Below, in pieces: positions 13,633 through 23,086 of a DNA stretch of 64,000 nt. The notes below the pieces were generated by a model. That model saw only the letters and a program-made list of their open reading frames with translations. It did no database searches and was not told the origin of the DNA. The position numbers and the translations under genes are program-made. The number at the start of each line of letters is the position of its first letter. Position 1 is the first letter of the stretch. Origin of the DNA: Mallotus nudiflorus (Eukaryota > Streptophyta > Magnoliopsida > Malpighiales > Euphorbiaceae). The stretch is from positions 2,728,001 to 2,792,000 of the forward strand of contig CANTUR010000047.1 of the NCBI GenBank assembly GCA_947683625.1, written 5' to 3'.

Positions 13633-14095
13633 TTGCGCCGAGACCGAGGGTTAGTGGACCAGGCCCGTCGGACCTGTCTCGTGGAGCGCATTAGGTGAGT
13701 TACTATATTATATATATATGCTTAGGATGCATGATTTAGAAAATGCATGTTTTATTTTGACTAATTATGCATAAATAATATGATTTATATTCAAGTATAT
13801 TTTTGGTATATTTTTGGTATATAATAAATTATATACATGTTTTATTAATAAAATATATTTAAAATGTTTTTAAATATATTTTTAGTTTAATTCATGATTT
13901 GATTGAATTTATTTGACGTATATATACTCAAAATATACCTGGTTTATGTTTGGTATATTTTCGGTATATATATGGTTTATATTGTTGATTTATTTAAATT
14001 CATGCATCATGTATTTGTGAATGAATGTTTTATTATTTATTACTGAAGGATATCAATAGAACGTGCTACCTAGTGGGCAGCACTAGGACCGAGTA

Positions 14096-14107
14096 CGTAC
14101 CGGTACG
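14096..14107. promoter_or_regulatory. 12-bp perfect palindrome CGTACCGGTACG in LTR
   Basis: A perfect palindrome, also present at the left edge of the window in LTR C, in both LTRs of A, in the 3' LTR of B and in LTR E; it is altered in H and J. It lies in a block (GGGCAGCACTAGGACCGAG...) that stays recognisable in all copies, so a dimeric protein-binding site is possible. No factor is known to me for it. Confidence 0.5.
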
Positions 14108-14191
14108 CCTATAGTATTTAGGCTTTATTACTGACTATTTGTGGATATCGATTTGATTATGATTATTGGATGTGTGAGATGTGGTTTGTGG

Positions 14192-14291
14192 GTGTGATTG
14201 CTGGAGCTCGGTTGACCAAGTGTCTCGGGGCCAATCACACTGGCAGTCAGACTGCTGGAGCTCGGTTGACTTAGTGTCTCGGGGCCAGTCT
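14192..14291 (+). repeat. Two tandem hairpin units in LTR
   Basis: Two direct copies of a unit with shared core CTGGAGCTCGGTTGAC and GTGTCTCGGGGCCA. Each copy is closed by its own complementary arms: GTGTGATTG / CAATCACAC (14192-14200 and 14232-14240) and AGACTG / CAGTCT (14249-14254 and 14286-14291). Different arms around the same core look like compensatory change. Both units occur in A, B, H, J and I (partly degraded), while LTR E keeps a single fused unit at about 28072-28124. Confidence 0.7.
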
Positions 14292-14658
14292 ACTGTCCAT
14301 ATGGATTAAGTGGATATATTTGGAATTTGTGAGCCTGTATGGCTAGAGTGTTGTTTAACACTATTTTTCTGAGGTTGCGATATTCTAGGGTTCTATGTGA
14401 TCCTTCATAAAAGTTGATTTTCAGACAAAATATATAAAATGATTTTTCTGCATCTGTATGAACTTGCCTGTATATATACATATTATATATATACTGTTGA
14501 CTGTATGCATTATCACTTAGAGTGTATGTATATATACTATAGTAATTCACTCAGTGAGGTCTGACTCCCCTCCGTTGACTATTTTTCAGGAGAGTCAACT
14601 TCCTCAGACCTCAGTAGCAGGTCGATACGCCGGATTTCTTCCGCCCCGGCTTCTTTAT

Positions 14659-14930
14659 GTAAATTGTCTACTTGAGTCTGATTTATTTTATCTAGACACT
14701 GCAGTAGTTGTAAATTAAAGTATTGGATTTTATGTACTTTATTTTAAAGAGATGTATTATGTTAAAACTGGATTTGTATAAAGATTATACATTTATGAGA
14801 TTATATATGCGATGTGATGAGATTTGAATTATATCCAGTTGTTATGGATGATATTGTAATATTTATGATTTTATTTTCCGCTGCATATTATATTTTTATG
14901 GTTATTATTGCATATTTATTTTATTTTTAG
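14659..14930 (+). other. Candidate intron 4 inside LTR
   Basis: A 272-base AT-rich segment starting TTAT|GTAAATTG and ending TTTATTTTTAG|GCTTGC. The donor-like GTAAAT and the T-rich acceptor are kept in LTRs D, E, H and J, and with changes in I. The acceptor borders the last island of the LTR, GCTTGCTACGGGTTCCGGATTC, one of the most conserved parts of the family. The T-rich segment could instead hold 3'-end formation signals of the 3' LTR. Confidence 0.4.
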
Positions 14931-14981
14931 GCTTGCTACGGGTTCCGGATTCGAAAGAATTCCCGTTCCCTAGCGCCGGTC

Positions 14982-15197
14982 ATGGCCCCTGTTTTGGGTC
15001 GTGACAAAGTTGGTATCAGAGCGAAGTTCGTATCAGAATGGAGTTCTGTGTCAGGGCTTAGTTTTGTGAGTTGTGGCCCTAGTTTTAAAGTTGTGTTTTC
15101 TGTTGGACTACTGCAGTGTATTAGGTTCGAGTATGTCTTGATGAGTATTCCTTGCTGTAGTTTTCAGCGTTATTCCTCCGTTGTCTGTTTTGTCTGA
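14982..15197 (+). other. Upstream reading frame crossing LTR end and PBS
   Basis: An ATG in a good context (GTCATGG) within the conserved last island of the LTR opens a 71-codon frame. The frame runs over the LTR boundary and primer-binding site and stops 23 bases before the gag ATG. The start is kept in the younger LTRs. It would reduce gag translation from an unspliced leader, and it is the main difficulty for a simple scanning model. I see no protein family in it. Confidence 0.35.
15011..15022 (+). other. Primer-binding site of element B
   Basis: TGGTATCAGAGC, complementary to the 3' end of plant initiator methionine tRNA, four bases after the 5' LTR. Confidence 0.95.
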
Positions 15198-15219
15198 ATC
15201 TTTCCGTTTGTCTTTTCAG
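15066..15219 (+). other. Candidate leader intron between PBS and gag
   Basis: A donor-like TTTT|GTGAGTTG at 15066 and an acceptor-like TTTGTCTTTTCAG ending at 15219, one base before the gag ATG at 15221. Both are also present in element A on the minus strand. The 154 bases between are T-rich on the plus strand. Removal would shorten the leader, but would also join the upstream frame beginning at 14982 to sequence overlapping gag in another frame. Confidence 0.4.
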
Positions 15220-15220
15220 A

Positions 15221-18200
15221 ATGAGGAGGCGAGCGCGTGTCGCTCCACCGGTCGTTGAGGCCGAGGATGATGAGTCTTTTCAGGACGAGGTTTTACCTCC
15301 TGAGCCGCCAGTTAGACGTAGAGGTCGTGGCAGGGGTAGACCTCGAGGAGCGGCAGGTCGCCGTAGGCAGAGAGAGTTACAGGACGAGGAGCCTGTTGAG
15401 CCTGATTTTGATGTTCCTGTTCCTCCAGTTGTTCAGCCTGTTCAGCCTGCCTATCAGCAGGGTATGTCTGACCCTGAGGCAGCTTTGTTCTATGCCAGAG
15501 TTGGCAGGATTGCTTTTAATGGTACTTCTGATCCTTTAGATTTTCTGCATGCGATTGAGACTAGGACTCGGACTGCTCATACCGAGTACCAGAGGATCAT
15601 GATCGTTGAATTGTCTGTCGAAGGACCAGCCTTGGATTGGTTCATTCAGATGATCCAGCCTTATATGATGACGATGACATGGGTTCAGTTTCGAGAGCGA
15701 TTCATGAGGAGATTTTGTCCAGAGCCTCTTCGTTTGAGCTATCGTCTTCGATTGACCAGCATTTCTCGTGGAGATCGATCAGTAGAGGAGTATACCCGAG
15801 AGTTCCTTCGTCTGGGTAGATATGCTGAGGATCTGATGCGAGATCAGTATTTCGCTGTTACTACGTATGTTACTGGTTTGGGTTCAGCTTTTGCTGGTAT
15901 GCCTACAGCAGGTCTTACTCTGGAGTCTGTGATTGAGCTAGCTAAGGAGATCGAGCTGAGGTTAGTTAGGCAGGGAGCGATGCCTGATTATTACCAGTTG
16001 GGAGTTCAGTCGAGTGGATTGCAGGCTACTCCGTATTCGAGTTTTCATGTTGGTTCGAGTAGTCAGCAGCGAGGTTCGACTCAGCAGAGTCAGAGACAGC
16101 AACAGCGAGTGCATCGGAGCAGTAGACATGGTCGTGGAGGTCAGCGTAGATCGTTCAGATTTGGGTCAGGTGCTTCGAGCAGCAGCAGTGGTCGTAGTTC
16201 TGGATCAGCGACCAGTGTTTGTCAGACTTGTGGTAGAGTCCATCAGGGACCGTGTTATCTGACACCGTTGACATGCTTCAGATGCGGGCAGACAGGACAT
16301 TTTGCCAGATCGTGTCCTTATCCCGAATATCAGCAGCAGCAGATTCCGCGATTCCCACAGCAGTCGATTGCTAGTGCAGCACCCGTGCCATTTCAGTTAC
16401 CACCAGCTCAGCATCAGAGTTCTACTCAGTTTGTTCCACAGCAGAGTCGTGGTAGAGGTACTAGAGGAGGTGCTAGAGGTGTTGGCCAGGCTTCTACCAG
16501 TCAGCAGGGAGGTCGAGGCCAGGCCAGAGTTTTTCATCTGACTCAGCAGGATGCTCAGGCATCTAATGCAGTCGTGGCAGGTATTCTTTCTGTTTGTTAC
16601 CTGGATGCTTTGGTTTTGTTTGATCCGGGTGCCACGCATTCGTTTGTTTCTCCTATTTTTGCTTCTAAATCTTGTTGGCAAGCTTCGAGGATGGCTTTTC
16701 CTTTGTCTGTTGCCACTCCTCTGAGTGATTCCTTGGACGCCGATATTGTTCTTTCTGGTTGTCCAGTTCTCGTGGGAGATAGAGAATTACCCGTTGATTT
16801 GATTTTGTTGGATGTGATGGAGTTTGATGTTATTTTGGGAATGGATTGGTTGTCTCAGCATTATGCCGTGGTTGATTGCAGGAATAAGGAGGTGATTTTC
16901 AGAATTCCTGGTGAAGTAGAATTTAAGTTTGTTAGTGACAGGAGTTCAGCACCTCAGAATCTTATTTCTGTTATTTCTGCTAGGAAGTTGTTGAGGAAAG
17001 GTTGTCAGGGGTTTTTGGCATTGGTTAGGGATACGTCAGTGGAGAAGTTGTCACTCACAGATGTTCCGGTTGCTTGTGAGTTTCCTGATGTTTTTTCCGA
17101 GGAGTTGCCAGGTTTACCACCTCATAGAGAGATTGAGTTCTGTATAGATGTGGTACCAGGTACTACTCCTATATCTATGCCACCCTATCGTATGGCTCCT
17201 GCAGAGTTGAGAGAGTTGAAGGAGCAGTTGCAAGAGTTGTTGGATAAGGGTTTTATCAGACCTAGTGTTTCTCCTTGGGGTGCACCAGTCCTGTTTGTGA
17301 AGAAGAAGGATGGTACCCTGAGACTGTGCATTGACTACAGAGAGTTGAATAAGGTGACAGTGAAGAACAAGTATCCTCTCCCGAGGATAGATGATTTGTT
17401 TGATCAGCTCCAGGGTGCACAATTCTTTTCTAAGGTTGACTTGAGGTCGGGTTATCATCAGCTGCGGATCAGTGAAGCTGATATTCCTAAGACAGCTTTC
17501 CGCACTCGATATGGCCATTATGAGTTTCTGGTGATGTCTTTTGGTTTGACTAATGCACCAGCAGCTTTTATGGACCTGATGAACAGAGTATTCCGACCGT
17601 ATGTGGATCAGTTTGTAGTAGTCTTCATTGATGATATACTCGTATATTCGAGGAGTATGGAAGAGCACGTATATCACTTGAGGATTGTACTACAGACACT
17701 GAGAGATCATCAGCTTTATGCTAAATTCTCGAAGTGTGATTTTTGGATGGAGAGTGTTTCTTTTCTTGGACACGTAGTGTCTAAAGAAGGTATTCAGGTT
17801 GATCCACAGAAGGTTGAGGCAGTATCTGAGTGGCCTAGACCTACTTCAGTTACTGAGATTCGGAGTTTTCTGGGTTTAGCCGGGTATTATAGGCGGTTTG
17901 TGCAGGATTTTTCCAGGATAGCAGCCCCTATGACTCGCTTGACTCAGAAGAATGTTAGATTTGAGTGGTCAGAAGCTTGTGAGAATAGTTTTCAGTTGTT
18001 GAAGGAGAAGTTGACCACAGCGCCAGTATTAGCTTTGCCTAATAGTGTGGATAAGTTCACAGTTTACTGTGATGCCTCTAGAATTGGTCTTGGTTGTGTG
18101 TTGATGCAGAATGGAAGGGTGATAGCCTATGCTTCGAGGCAGTTGAAGAAGCATGAGCAGAACTATCCTACACATGATCTTGAGATGGCTGCAGTGATCT

Positions 18201-19972
18201 TTGCTTTAAAGATTTGGAGACATTATTTGTACGGGGTGACTTGTGAGATATTTACTGATCACAAGAGCCTTAAGTACATTTTCCAGCAGCGAGATCTGAA
18301 TTTGAGGCAGAGGAGATGGTTGGAACTGTTGAAGGATTATGATTGCGAGATTCTTTACCATCCGGGTAAAGCTAATGTGGTAGCAGATGCCTTGAGTAGG
18401 AAGTCCTCAGGTAGTCTTGCTCACATCGGTGTGGAGAGGAGACCATTGATCCAGGAGTTGCATCTGATGGTGGATCAAGGTCTGATGATGAAGATCAGTA
18501 GATCAGGTGGACTGTTAGCTCAGTTTAAAGTACGATCTGTACTGAGGGATAGGATTAAAGCAGCTCAGAGCCGAGATCCTATTCTGGAAGAGCTTGCAGA
18601 GAATGTCAGAGCAGGGAAGTTCACTGATTTCACACTCGATGATGATGGTGTGTTGTGGATCAGTGGTAGATTGTGTGTTCCTGATGTGGATGATTTGAGA
18701 GAAGAGATCCTAGAGGAAGCACATTCTACAGCCTACAGCGTTCATCCTGGTGTTACTAAGATGTACCACAGTATCAGAGATTTATACTGGTGGGATGGAT
18801 TGAAGAAGGATGTTGCTGATTATGTTGCTAAGTGCTTGACTTGTCAGCAAGTGAAAGCCGAACATCAGAAGCCTTCTGGGAAGCTTCAGCCTCTTCCTAT
18901 TCCCGAGTGGAAGTGGGAAAGGATAGCTATGGATTTTGTAGATGGTTTACCTCGTTCGAAGGATGGATACGATTCCATCTGGGTGATTGTAGACAGATTG
19001 ACGAAGTCTGCACATTTCTTGCCTGTGAAAGCCACATATTCAGTTGCTAGATTGGCGAAGTTGTACGTGAAGCATATTGTATGCCTTCATGGAGTACCTG
19101 TGTCCATTGTGTCAGACAGAGGTTCAGTGTTTACTTCTCGTTTCTGGCAGAAGTTGCAGGAAGCGATGGGCACTAGGTTGGATTTCAGTACTGCTTTTCA
19201 TCCTCAGACAGATGGCCAGTCTGAGAGGACGATCCAGACACTGGAAGATATGTTGAGGATGTATGTCTTGGATTTGGGAGGTAGCTGGGATGATCATTTG
19301 TCGCTTGTTGAGTTTGCATATAATAACAGCTACCATAGCAGTATTGGCATGGCACCATATGAGGCGTTGTATGGAAGGAAGTGTAGATCCCCGTTGAGTT
19401 GGGAAGAGATTGGTGAGAGAGCTTTGACTGGACCAGAGATGGTTCAGGATGCTGCAGAGAAAGTCGCCGTGATCAAGCGGAGATTAGAGACCGCAGTTAG
19501 CAGACAGAAGAGTTATGCGGATCCTAGGCGCAGAGATGTGGAGTTTCAGGTTGGAGATTTCGTTTTTCTGAAAGTATCTCCGATGAAGGGTGTGATGAGA
19601 TTTGGTAGGAAGGGTAAGTTAGCACCGAGATATATTGGACCGTTTGAGATTCTGGAGAGAATTGGCACTGTTGCATATCGGTTGGATTTGCCTCCGAGTA
19701 TGTCGCAGGTGCATCCAGTATTTCATATCTCGATGTTGAGGAAGTATATCTCACATCCTTCACATGTGTTGCAACCAGACAGTGTGGAAGTGAGTGAAGA
19801 TTTGACGTTTGTGGAAGAACCTGTGGCGATCGTTGATTTTCAAGTTCGACAGTTGCGATCGAAGCAGATTCCGATGGTCAAGGTTTTGTGGCGTAGCGAC
19901 AGAGTTGAAGAGCATACGTGGGAGACTGAAGCTGAGATGCGAGCTTCTTACCCGTATCTCTTTCCTTCCTGA
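15221..19972 (+). CDS. Gag-Pol polyprotein with chromodomain (Ty3/gypsy, Tekay/Del type)
   Basis: A single 1583-residue frame encoding the structural and enzymatic proteins of the element. Residues about 1-80 are an Arg- and acidic-rich leader. The retrotransposon Gag domain spans about 85-255, followed by a Gln/Ser/Arg-rich linker. An incomplete cysteine cluster (CQTCGRVHQGPC) precedes a canonical CCHC knuckle (CFRCGQTGHFARSC, about 352-365). The protease has DPGATHSF with Asp at about 468; Pro replaces the usual Ser. Reverse transcriptase has FIDDILVYS with the Asp pair at about 804-805. RNase H starts with DAS at about 951. Integrase has its zinc-binding His near 1168 and catalytic Asp1238, Asp1299 and Glu1335 (DD35E spacing). 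The last 50 residues match the chromodomain-like tail of chromoviruses, thought to direct insertion to heterochromatin. The ATG at 15221 directly follows CAG. No stop or frameshift is present. Confidence 0.96.
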   Translation: MRRRARVAPPVVEAEDDESFQDEVLPPEPPVRRRGRGRGRPRGAAGRRRQRELQDEEPVEPDFDVPVPPVVQPVQPAYQQGMSDPEAALFYARVGRIAFNGTSDPLDFLHAIETRTRTAHTEYQRIMIVELSVEGPALDWFIQMIQPYMMTMTWVQFRERFMRRFCPEPLRLSYRLRLTSISRGDRSVEEYTREFLRLGRYAEDLMRDQYFAVTTYVTGLGSAFAGMPTAGLTLESVIELAKEIELRLVRQGAMPDYYQLGVQSSGLQATPYSSFHVGSSSQQRGSTQQSQRQQQRVHRSSRHGRGGQRRSFRFGSGASSSSSGRSSGSATSVCQTCGRVHQGPCYLTPLTCFRCGQTGHFARSCPYPEYQQQQIPRFPQQSIASAAPVPFQLPPAQHQSSTQFVPQQSRGRGTRGGARGVGQASTSQQGGRGQARVFHLTQQDAQASNAVVAGILSVCYLDALVLFDPGATHSFVSPIFASKSCWQASRMAFPLSVATPLSDSLDADIVLSGCPVLVGDRELPVDLILLDVMEFDVILGMDWLSQHYAVVDCRNKEVIFRIPGEVEFKFVSDRSSAPQNLISVISARKLLRKGCQGFLALVRDTSVEKLSLTDVPVACEFPDVFSEELPGLPPHREIEFCIDVVPGTTPISMPPYRMAPAELRELKEQLQELLDKGFIRPSVSPWGAPVLFVKKKDGTLRLCIDYRELNKVTVKNKYPLPRIDDLFDQLQGAQFFSKVDLRSGYHQLRISEADIPKTAFRTRYGHYEFLVMSFGLTNAPAAFMDLMNRVFRPYVDQFVVVFIDDILVYSRSMEEHVYHLRIVLQTLRDHQLYAKFSKCDFWMESVSFLGHVVSKEGIQVDPQKVEAVSEWPRPTSVTEIRSFLGLAGYYRRFVQDFSRIAAPMTRLTQKNVRFEWSEACENSFQLLKEKLTTAPVLALPNSVDKFTVYCDASRIGLGCVLMQNGRVIAYASRQLKKHEQNYPTHDLEMAAVIFALKIWRHYLYGVTCEIFTDHKSLKYIFQQRDLNLRQRRWLELLKDYDCEILYHPGKANVVADALSRKSSGSLAHIGVERRPLIQELHLMVDQGLMMKISRSGGLLAQFKVRSVLRDRIKAAQSRDPILEELAENVRAGKFTDFTLDDDGVLWISGRLCVPDVDDLREEILEEAHSTAYSVHPGVTKMYHSIRDLYWWDGLKKDVADYVAKCLTCQQVKAEHQKPSGKLQPLPIPEWKWERIAMDFVDGLPRSKDGYDSIWVIVDRLTKSAHFLPVKATYSVARLAKLYVKHIVCLHGVPVSIVSDRGSVFTSRFWQKLQEAMGTRLDFSTAFHPQTDGQSERTIQTLEDMLRMYVLDLGGSWDDHLSLVEFAYNNSYHSSIGMAPYEALYGRKCRSPLSWEEIGERALTGPEMVQDAAEKVAVIKRRLETAVSRQKSYADPRRRDVEFQVGDFVFLKVSPMKGVMRFGRKGKLAPRYIGPFEILERIGTVAYRLDLPPSMSQVHPVFHISMLRKYISHPSHVLQPDSVEVSEDLTFVEEPVAIVDFQVRQLRSKQIPMVKVLWRSDRVEEHTWETEAEMRASYPYLFPS

Positions 19973-20013
19973 TTCTGTAATCTTGTTTTTAGAATTCGGG
20001 GACGAATTCCTGT

Positions 20014-20025
20014 AAGGGGGGAAGA
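20014..20025 (+). other. Polypurine tract of element B
   Basis: AAGGGGGGAAGA, one base before the 3' LTR (20027). Confidence 0.88.
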
Positions 20026-20026
20026 C

Positions 20027-23000
20027 TGTAATATCCCGTGTTTTTAAAAATATTTTTACACTGTACCGGGATATACAGTGTCAATAATTTTTGTATTTTA
20101 TATGATGTTTTTATGAGTTGATATGTATTTTAAACCTATTTTAATTACTGTCTATTATTTTCAGTATTTTACGTAAAATTTTCCCGGGACTTTCATTTTC
20201 GGGGAAATTTTCACGTAAACAATGTATTATTAATTATTTTAAATGTATTTACGGGTTTGCATGAACTCATACATATTTTTAAATTATTAAATAAAGCCTG
20301 TGTGTGTATATTTAATTAGGGTTTATTATTACCCTAATATTTTATTATTTATTTATTATTATTTGATTATTTTATTTATTATTTAATTATTAAAATTTAT
20401 TATTTTTTTTTCTTTTTCTTTTCCTTTTTCTTTCTTTTTTTCTTTTCCTTTCTCTTTCCTTTTCTTTCTTTTTCTTTTTCTTCTTCTTCTTCTTCTTCTC
20501 CCGTAGATACCCGCCGGACCACCCATCTTCCCACCGTGGTTTCTCCCTCCTCCGGCCACCGTTTTCGACACCGCCGGTCTCTATCTTCTCCTTGAGCTCC
20601 GGTGAGTGTTATTCTAGCTTTTGTTTGAGCTAAAACGGTCTAGAATTGCTTAGGTTTTGAGTTGAATATTTCGGCCACTTTTGGTTTTCGATTTTTTTGA
20701 GCTTCAATTTGGATGATTCATGGAAACTTCCTTCACAAATGTTGTTCCTGGTAGCTTAATCTTCATGTATGAATTTTTGTGGAATTTTTGGAGGTTGTTT
20801 GGATTTTTGGGTATTTTTGAATATTTTAATATTATTTTCGAATTTTCGGAAATTAATTATTTAAATTATGAAATTGGAGTTTATGGTTGAATTAGGTGTT
20901 GAAATGAATTATAGGAATTTATTTGGAATTTTTATGAATTTCTAAGTATTTATTTTTAATTATTGAAGTTTATGTGATTTTGTAAAATTAAGTTAATTGT
21001 GTTTTTATTTGAATTTAATTGGTTAATTGAGTTTAATTATTGATATTATTGATAAATATGTTGAGAAAATTAATTTTGGATAATTGTATGATTTTTAGTG
21101 AATTTTTGAAGTAATTTAGGTATATATATATATATAGGGGTATTTTGGTAATTTTACCCTAAATTGTCTAAAAATGTAATTTAATTGGTTTTAATATTTA
21201 TTTAAGGTATAAAAATGATTTCTACAAATTATTTGGTATTTTTAACTAATTAAAACTATTTTCCGGGAATTATTTTTCAATTATATATATAATATACGGT
21301 TTTTCAAATAAAATGAGTTTTAATCGGTTTTTATAGTGTTTCAAGATTTATTATGTAATTTCTACGTATGAAATGTATTTTTATGATTTAAGGATATTTT
21401 TGGTATATTTGAATATATATTCTGTGTTTGTGGACCCCGGTCGACAGATTGTAGTCTGGAGTCCGACCGAGGGGTTGTGATTGTTTATGGTGTTATTTTC
21501 GAAGTGTATTTTCTTTGCAGGGTCGGCTCTACTCTTTTGAGTAGAGAGATGTCTGTTTTACAGGGGAGGTTCTGCCGGATTTCCGGTAGAATTCTCGTAA
21601 AACGTGATATCCAGTCGAACCCTAATTTTCGATTCTGTATTTAATACTCTAGATTGAATTCTAGGATTTCTGTTAGGGTTATTCTGATGTCGAGTAATTA
21701 TTTCTTGTTTAGTTGCGCCGAGACCGAGGGTTAGTGGACCAGGCCCGTCGGACCTGTCTCGTGGAGCGCATTAGGTGAGTTACTATATTATATATATATG
21801 CTTAGGATGCATGATTTAGAAAATGCATGTTTTATTTTGACTAATTATGCATAAATAATATGATTTATATTCAAGTATATTTTTGGTATATTTTTGGTAT
21901 ATAATAAATTATATACATGTTTTATTAATAAAATATATTTAAAATGTTTTTAAATATATTTTTAGTTTAATTCATGATTTGATTGAATTTATTTGACGTA
22001 TATATACTCAAAATATACCTGGTTTATGTTTGGTATATTTTCGGTATATATATGGTTTATATTGTTGATTTATTTAAATTCATGCATCATGTATTTGTGA
22101 ATGAATGTTTTATTATTTATTACTGAAGGATATCAATAGAACGTGCTACCTAGTGGGCAGCACTAGGACCGAGTACGTACCGGTACGCCTATAGTATTTA
22201 GGCTTTATTACTGACTATTTGTGGATATCGATTTGATTATGATTATTGGATGTGTGAGATGTGGTTTGTGGGTGTGATTGCTGGAGCTCGGTTGACCAAG
22301 TGTCTCGGGGCCAATCACACTGGCAGTCAGACTGCTGGAGCTCGGTTGACTTAGTGTCTCGGGGTCAGTCTACTGTCCATATGGATTAAGTGGATATATT
22401 TGGAATTTGTGAGCCTGTATGGCTAGAGTGTTGTTTAACACTATTTTTCTGAGGTTGCGATATTCTAGGGTTCTATGTGATCCTTCATAAAAGTTGATTT
22501 TCAGACAAAATATATAAAATGATTTTTCTGCATCTGTATGAACTTGCCTGTATATATACATATTATATATATACTGTTGACTGTATGCATTATCACTTAG
22601 AGTGTATGTATATATACTATAGTAATTCACTCAGTGAGGTCTGACTCCCCTCCGTTGACTATTTTTCAGGAGAGTCAACTTCCTCAGACCTCAGTAGCAG
22701 GTCGATACGCCGGATTTCTTCCGCCCCGGCTTCTTTATGTAAATTGTCTACTTGAGTCTGATTTATTTTATCTAGACACTGCAGTAGTTGTAAATTAAAG
22801 TATTGGATTTTATGTACTTTATTTTAAAGAGATGTATTATGTTAAAACTGGATTTGTATAAAGATTATACATTTATGAGATTATATATGCGATGTGATGA
22901 GATTTGAATTATATCCAGTTGTTATGGATGATATTGTAATATTTATGATTTTATTTTCCGCTGCATATTATATTTTTATGGTTATTATTGCATATTTATT

Positions 23001-23086
23001 TTATTTTTAGGCTTGCTACGGGTTCCGGATTCGAAAGAATTCCCGTTCCCTAGCGCCGGTCATGGCCCCTGTTTTGGGTCGTGACA
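20027..23086 (+). repeat. Element B 3' LTR
   Basis: Partner of 11928-15006, nearly base-for-base the same. Differences I could see are a shorter pyrimidine tract (about 20402-20500), one extra T in a T run near 21270, and single substitutions such as G/A near 21380 and C/T near 22365. It ends GGGTCGTGACA at 23086 and is followed by the target duplication ACCTC. Confidence 0.95.

Larger units (their letters stand above)
13695..14589 (+). other. Candidate intron 3 inside LTR
   Basis: It starts TTAG|GTGAGTTAC and ends GACTATTTTTCAG|GAG. The acceptor side is kept in LTRs A, D, E, H and I, while J has CAA instead of CAG. The donor GTGAGT is clear only in the younger copies (A, B, J) and is altered in C, E, H and I, so this intron is less certain than the first two. 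In B the acceptor sits in the loop of an inverted repeat (GTTGACT / AGTCAAC). Confidence 0.4.
11928..15006 (+). repeat. Element B 5' LTR
   Basis: A long LTR of 3079 bases, from TGTAATATCCCG to GGGTCGTGACA. Its composition alternates sharply. GC-rich islands lie at about 12420-12522, 13441-13516, 13633-13694, 14590-14658 and 14931-15006. The AT-rich segments between them start and end like plant introns (separate entries). A pyrimidine-rich (CTTTT/CTT) tract at about 12303-12420 precedes the first island, as in many plant 5' leaders. Transcription presumably starts near there, but no clear TATA box stands out in this copy. Confidence 0.95.
11928..23086 (+). mobile_element. Element B: complete, apparently intact chromovirus (Tekay/Del type)
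   Basis: A full-length plus-strand LTR retrotransposon of 11.2 kb. It has a 5' LTR (11928-15006), primer-binding site, one uninterrupted Gag-Pol frame, polypurine tract, 3' LTR (20027-23086) and a perfect 5-bp target duplication ACCTC (11923-11927 and 23087-23091). The LTRs differ by only a handful of visible substitutions plus the length of a pyrimidine-rich tract, which points to recent insertion. Every part needed for autonomous movement is visible by eye. The target is LTR C of the same family. Confidence 0.96.

Noticed and set aside
14192..14291. CRISPR-like or satellite array
   Set aside because: Only two units per LTR, with structured arms rather than spacers, in a plant LTR.
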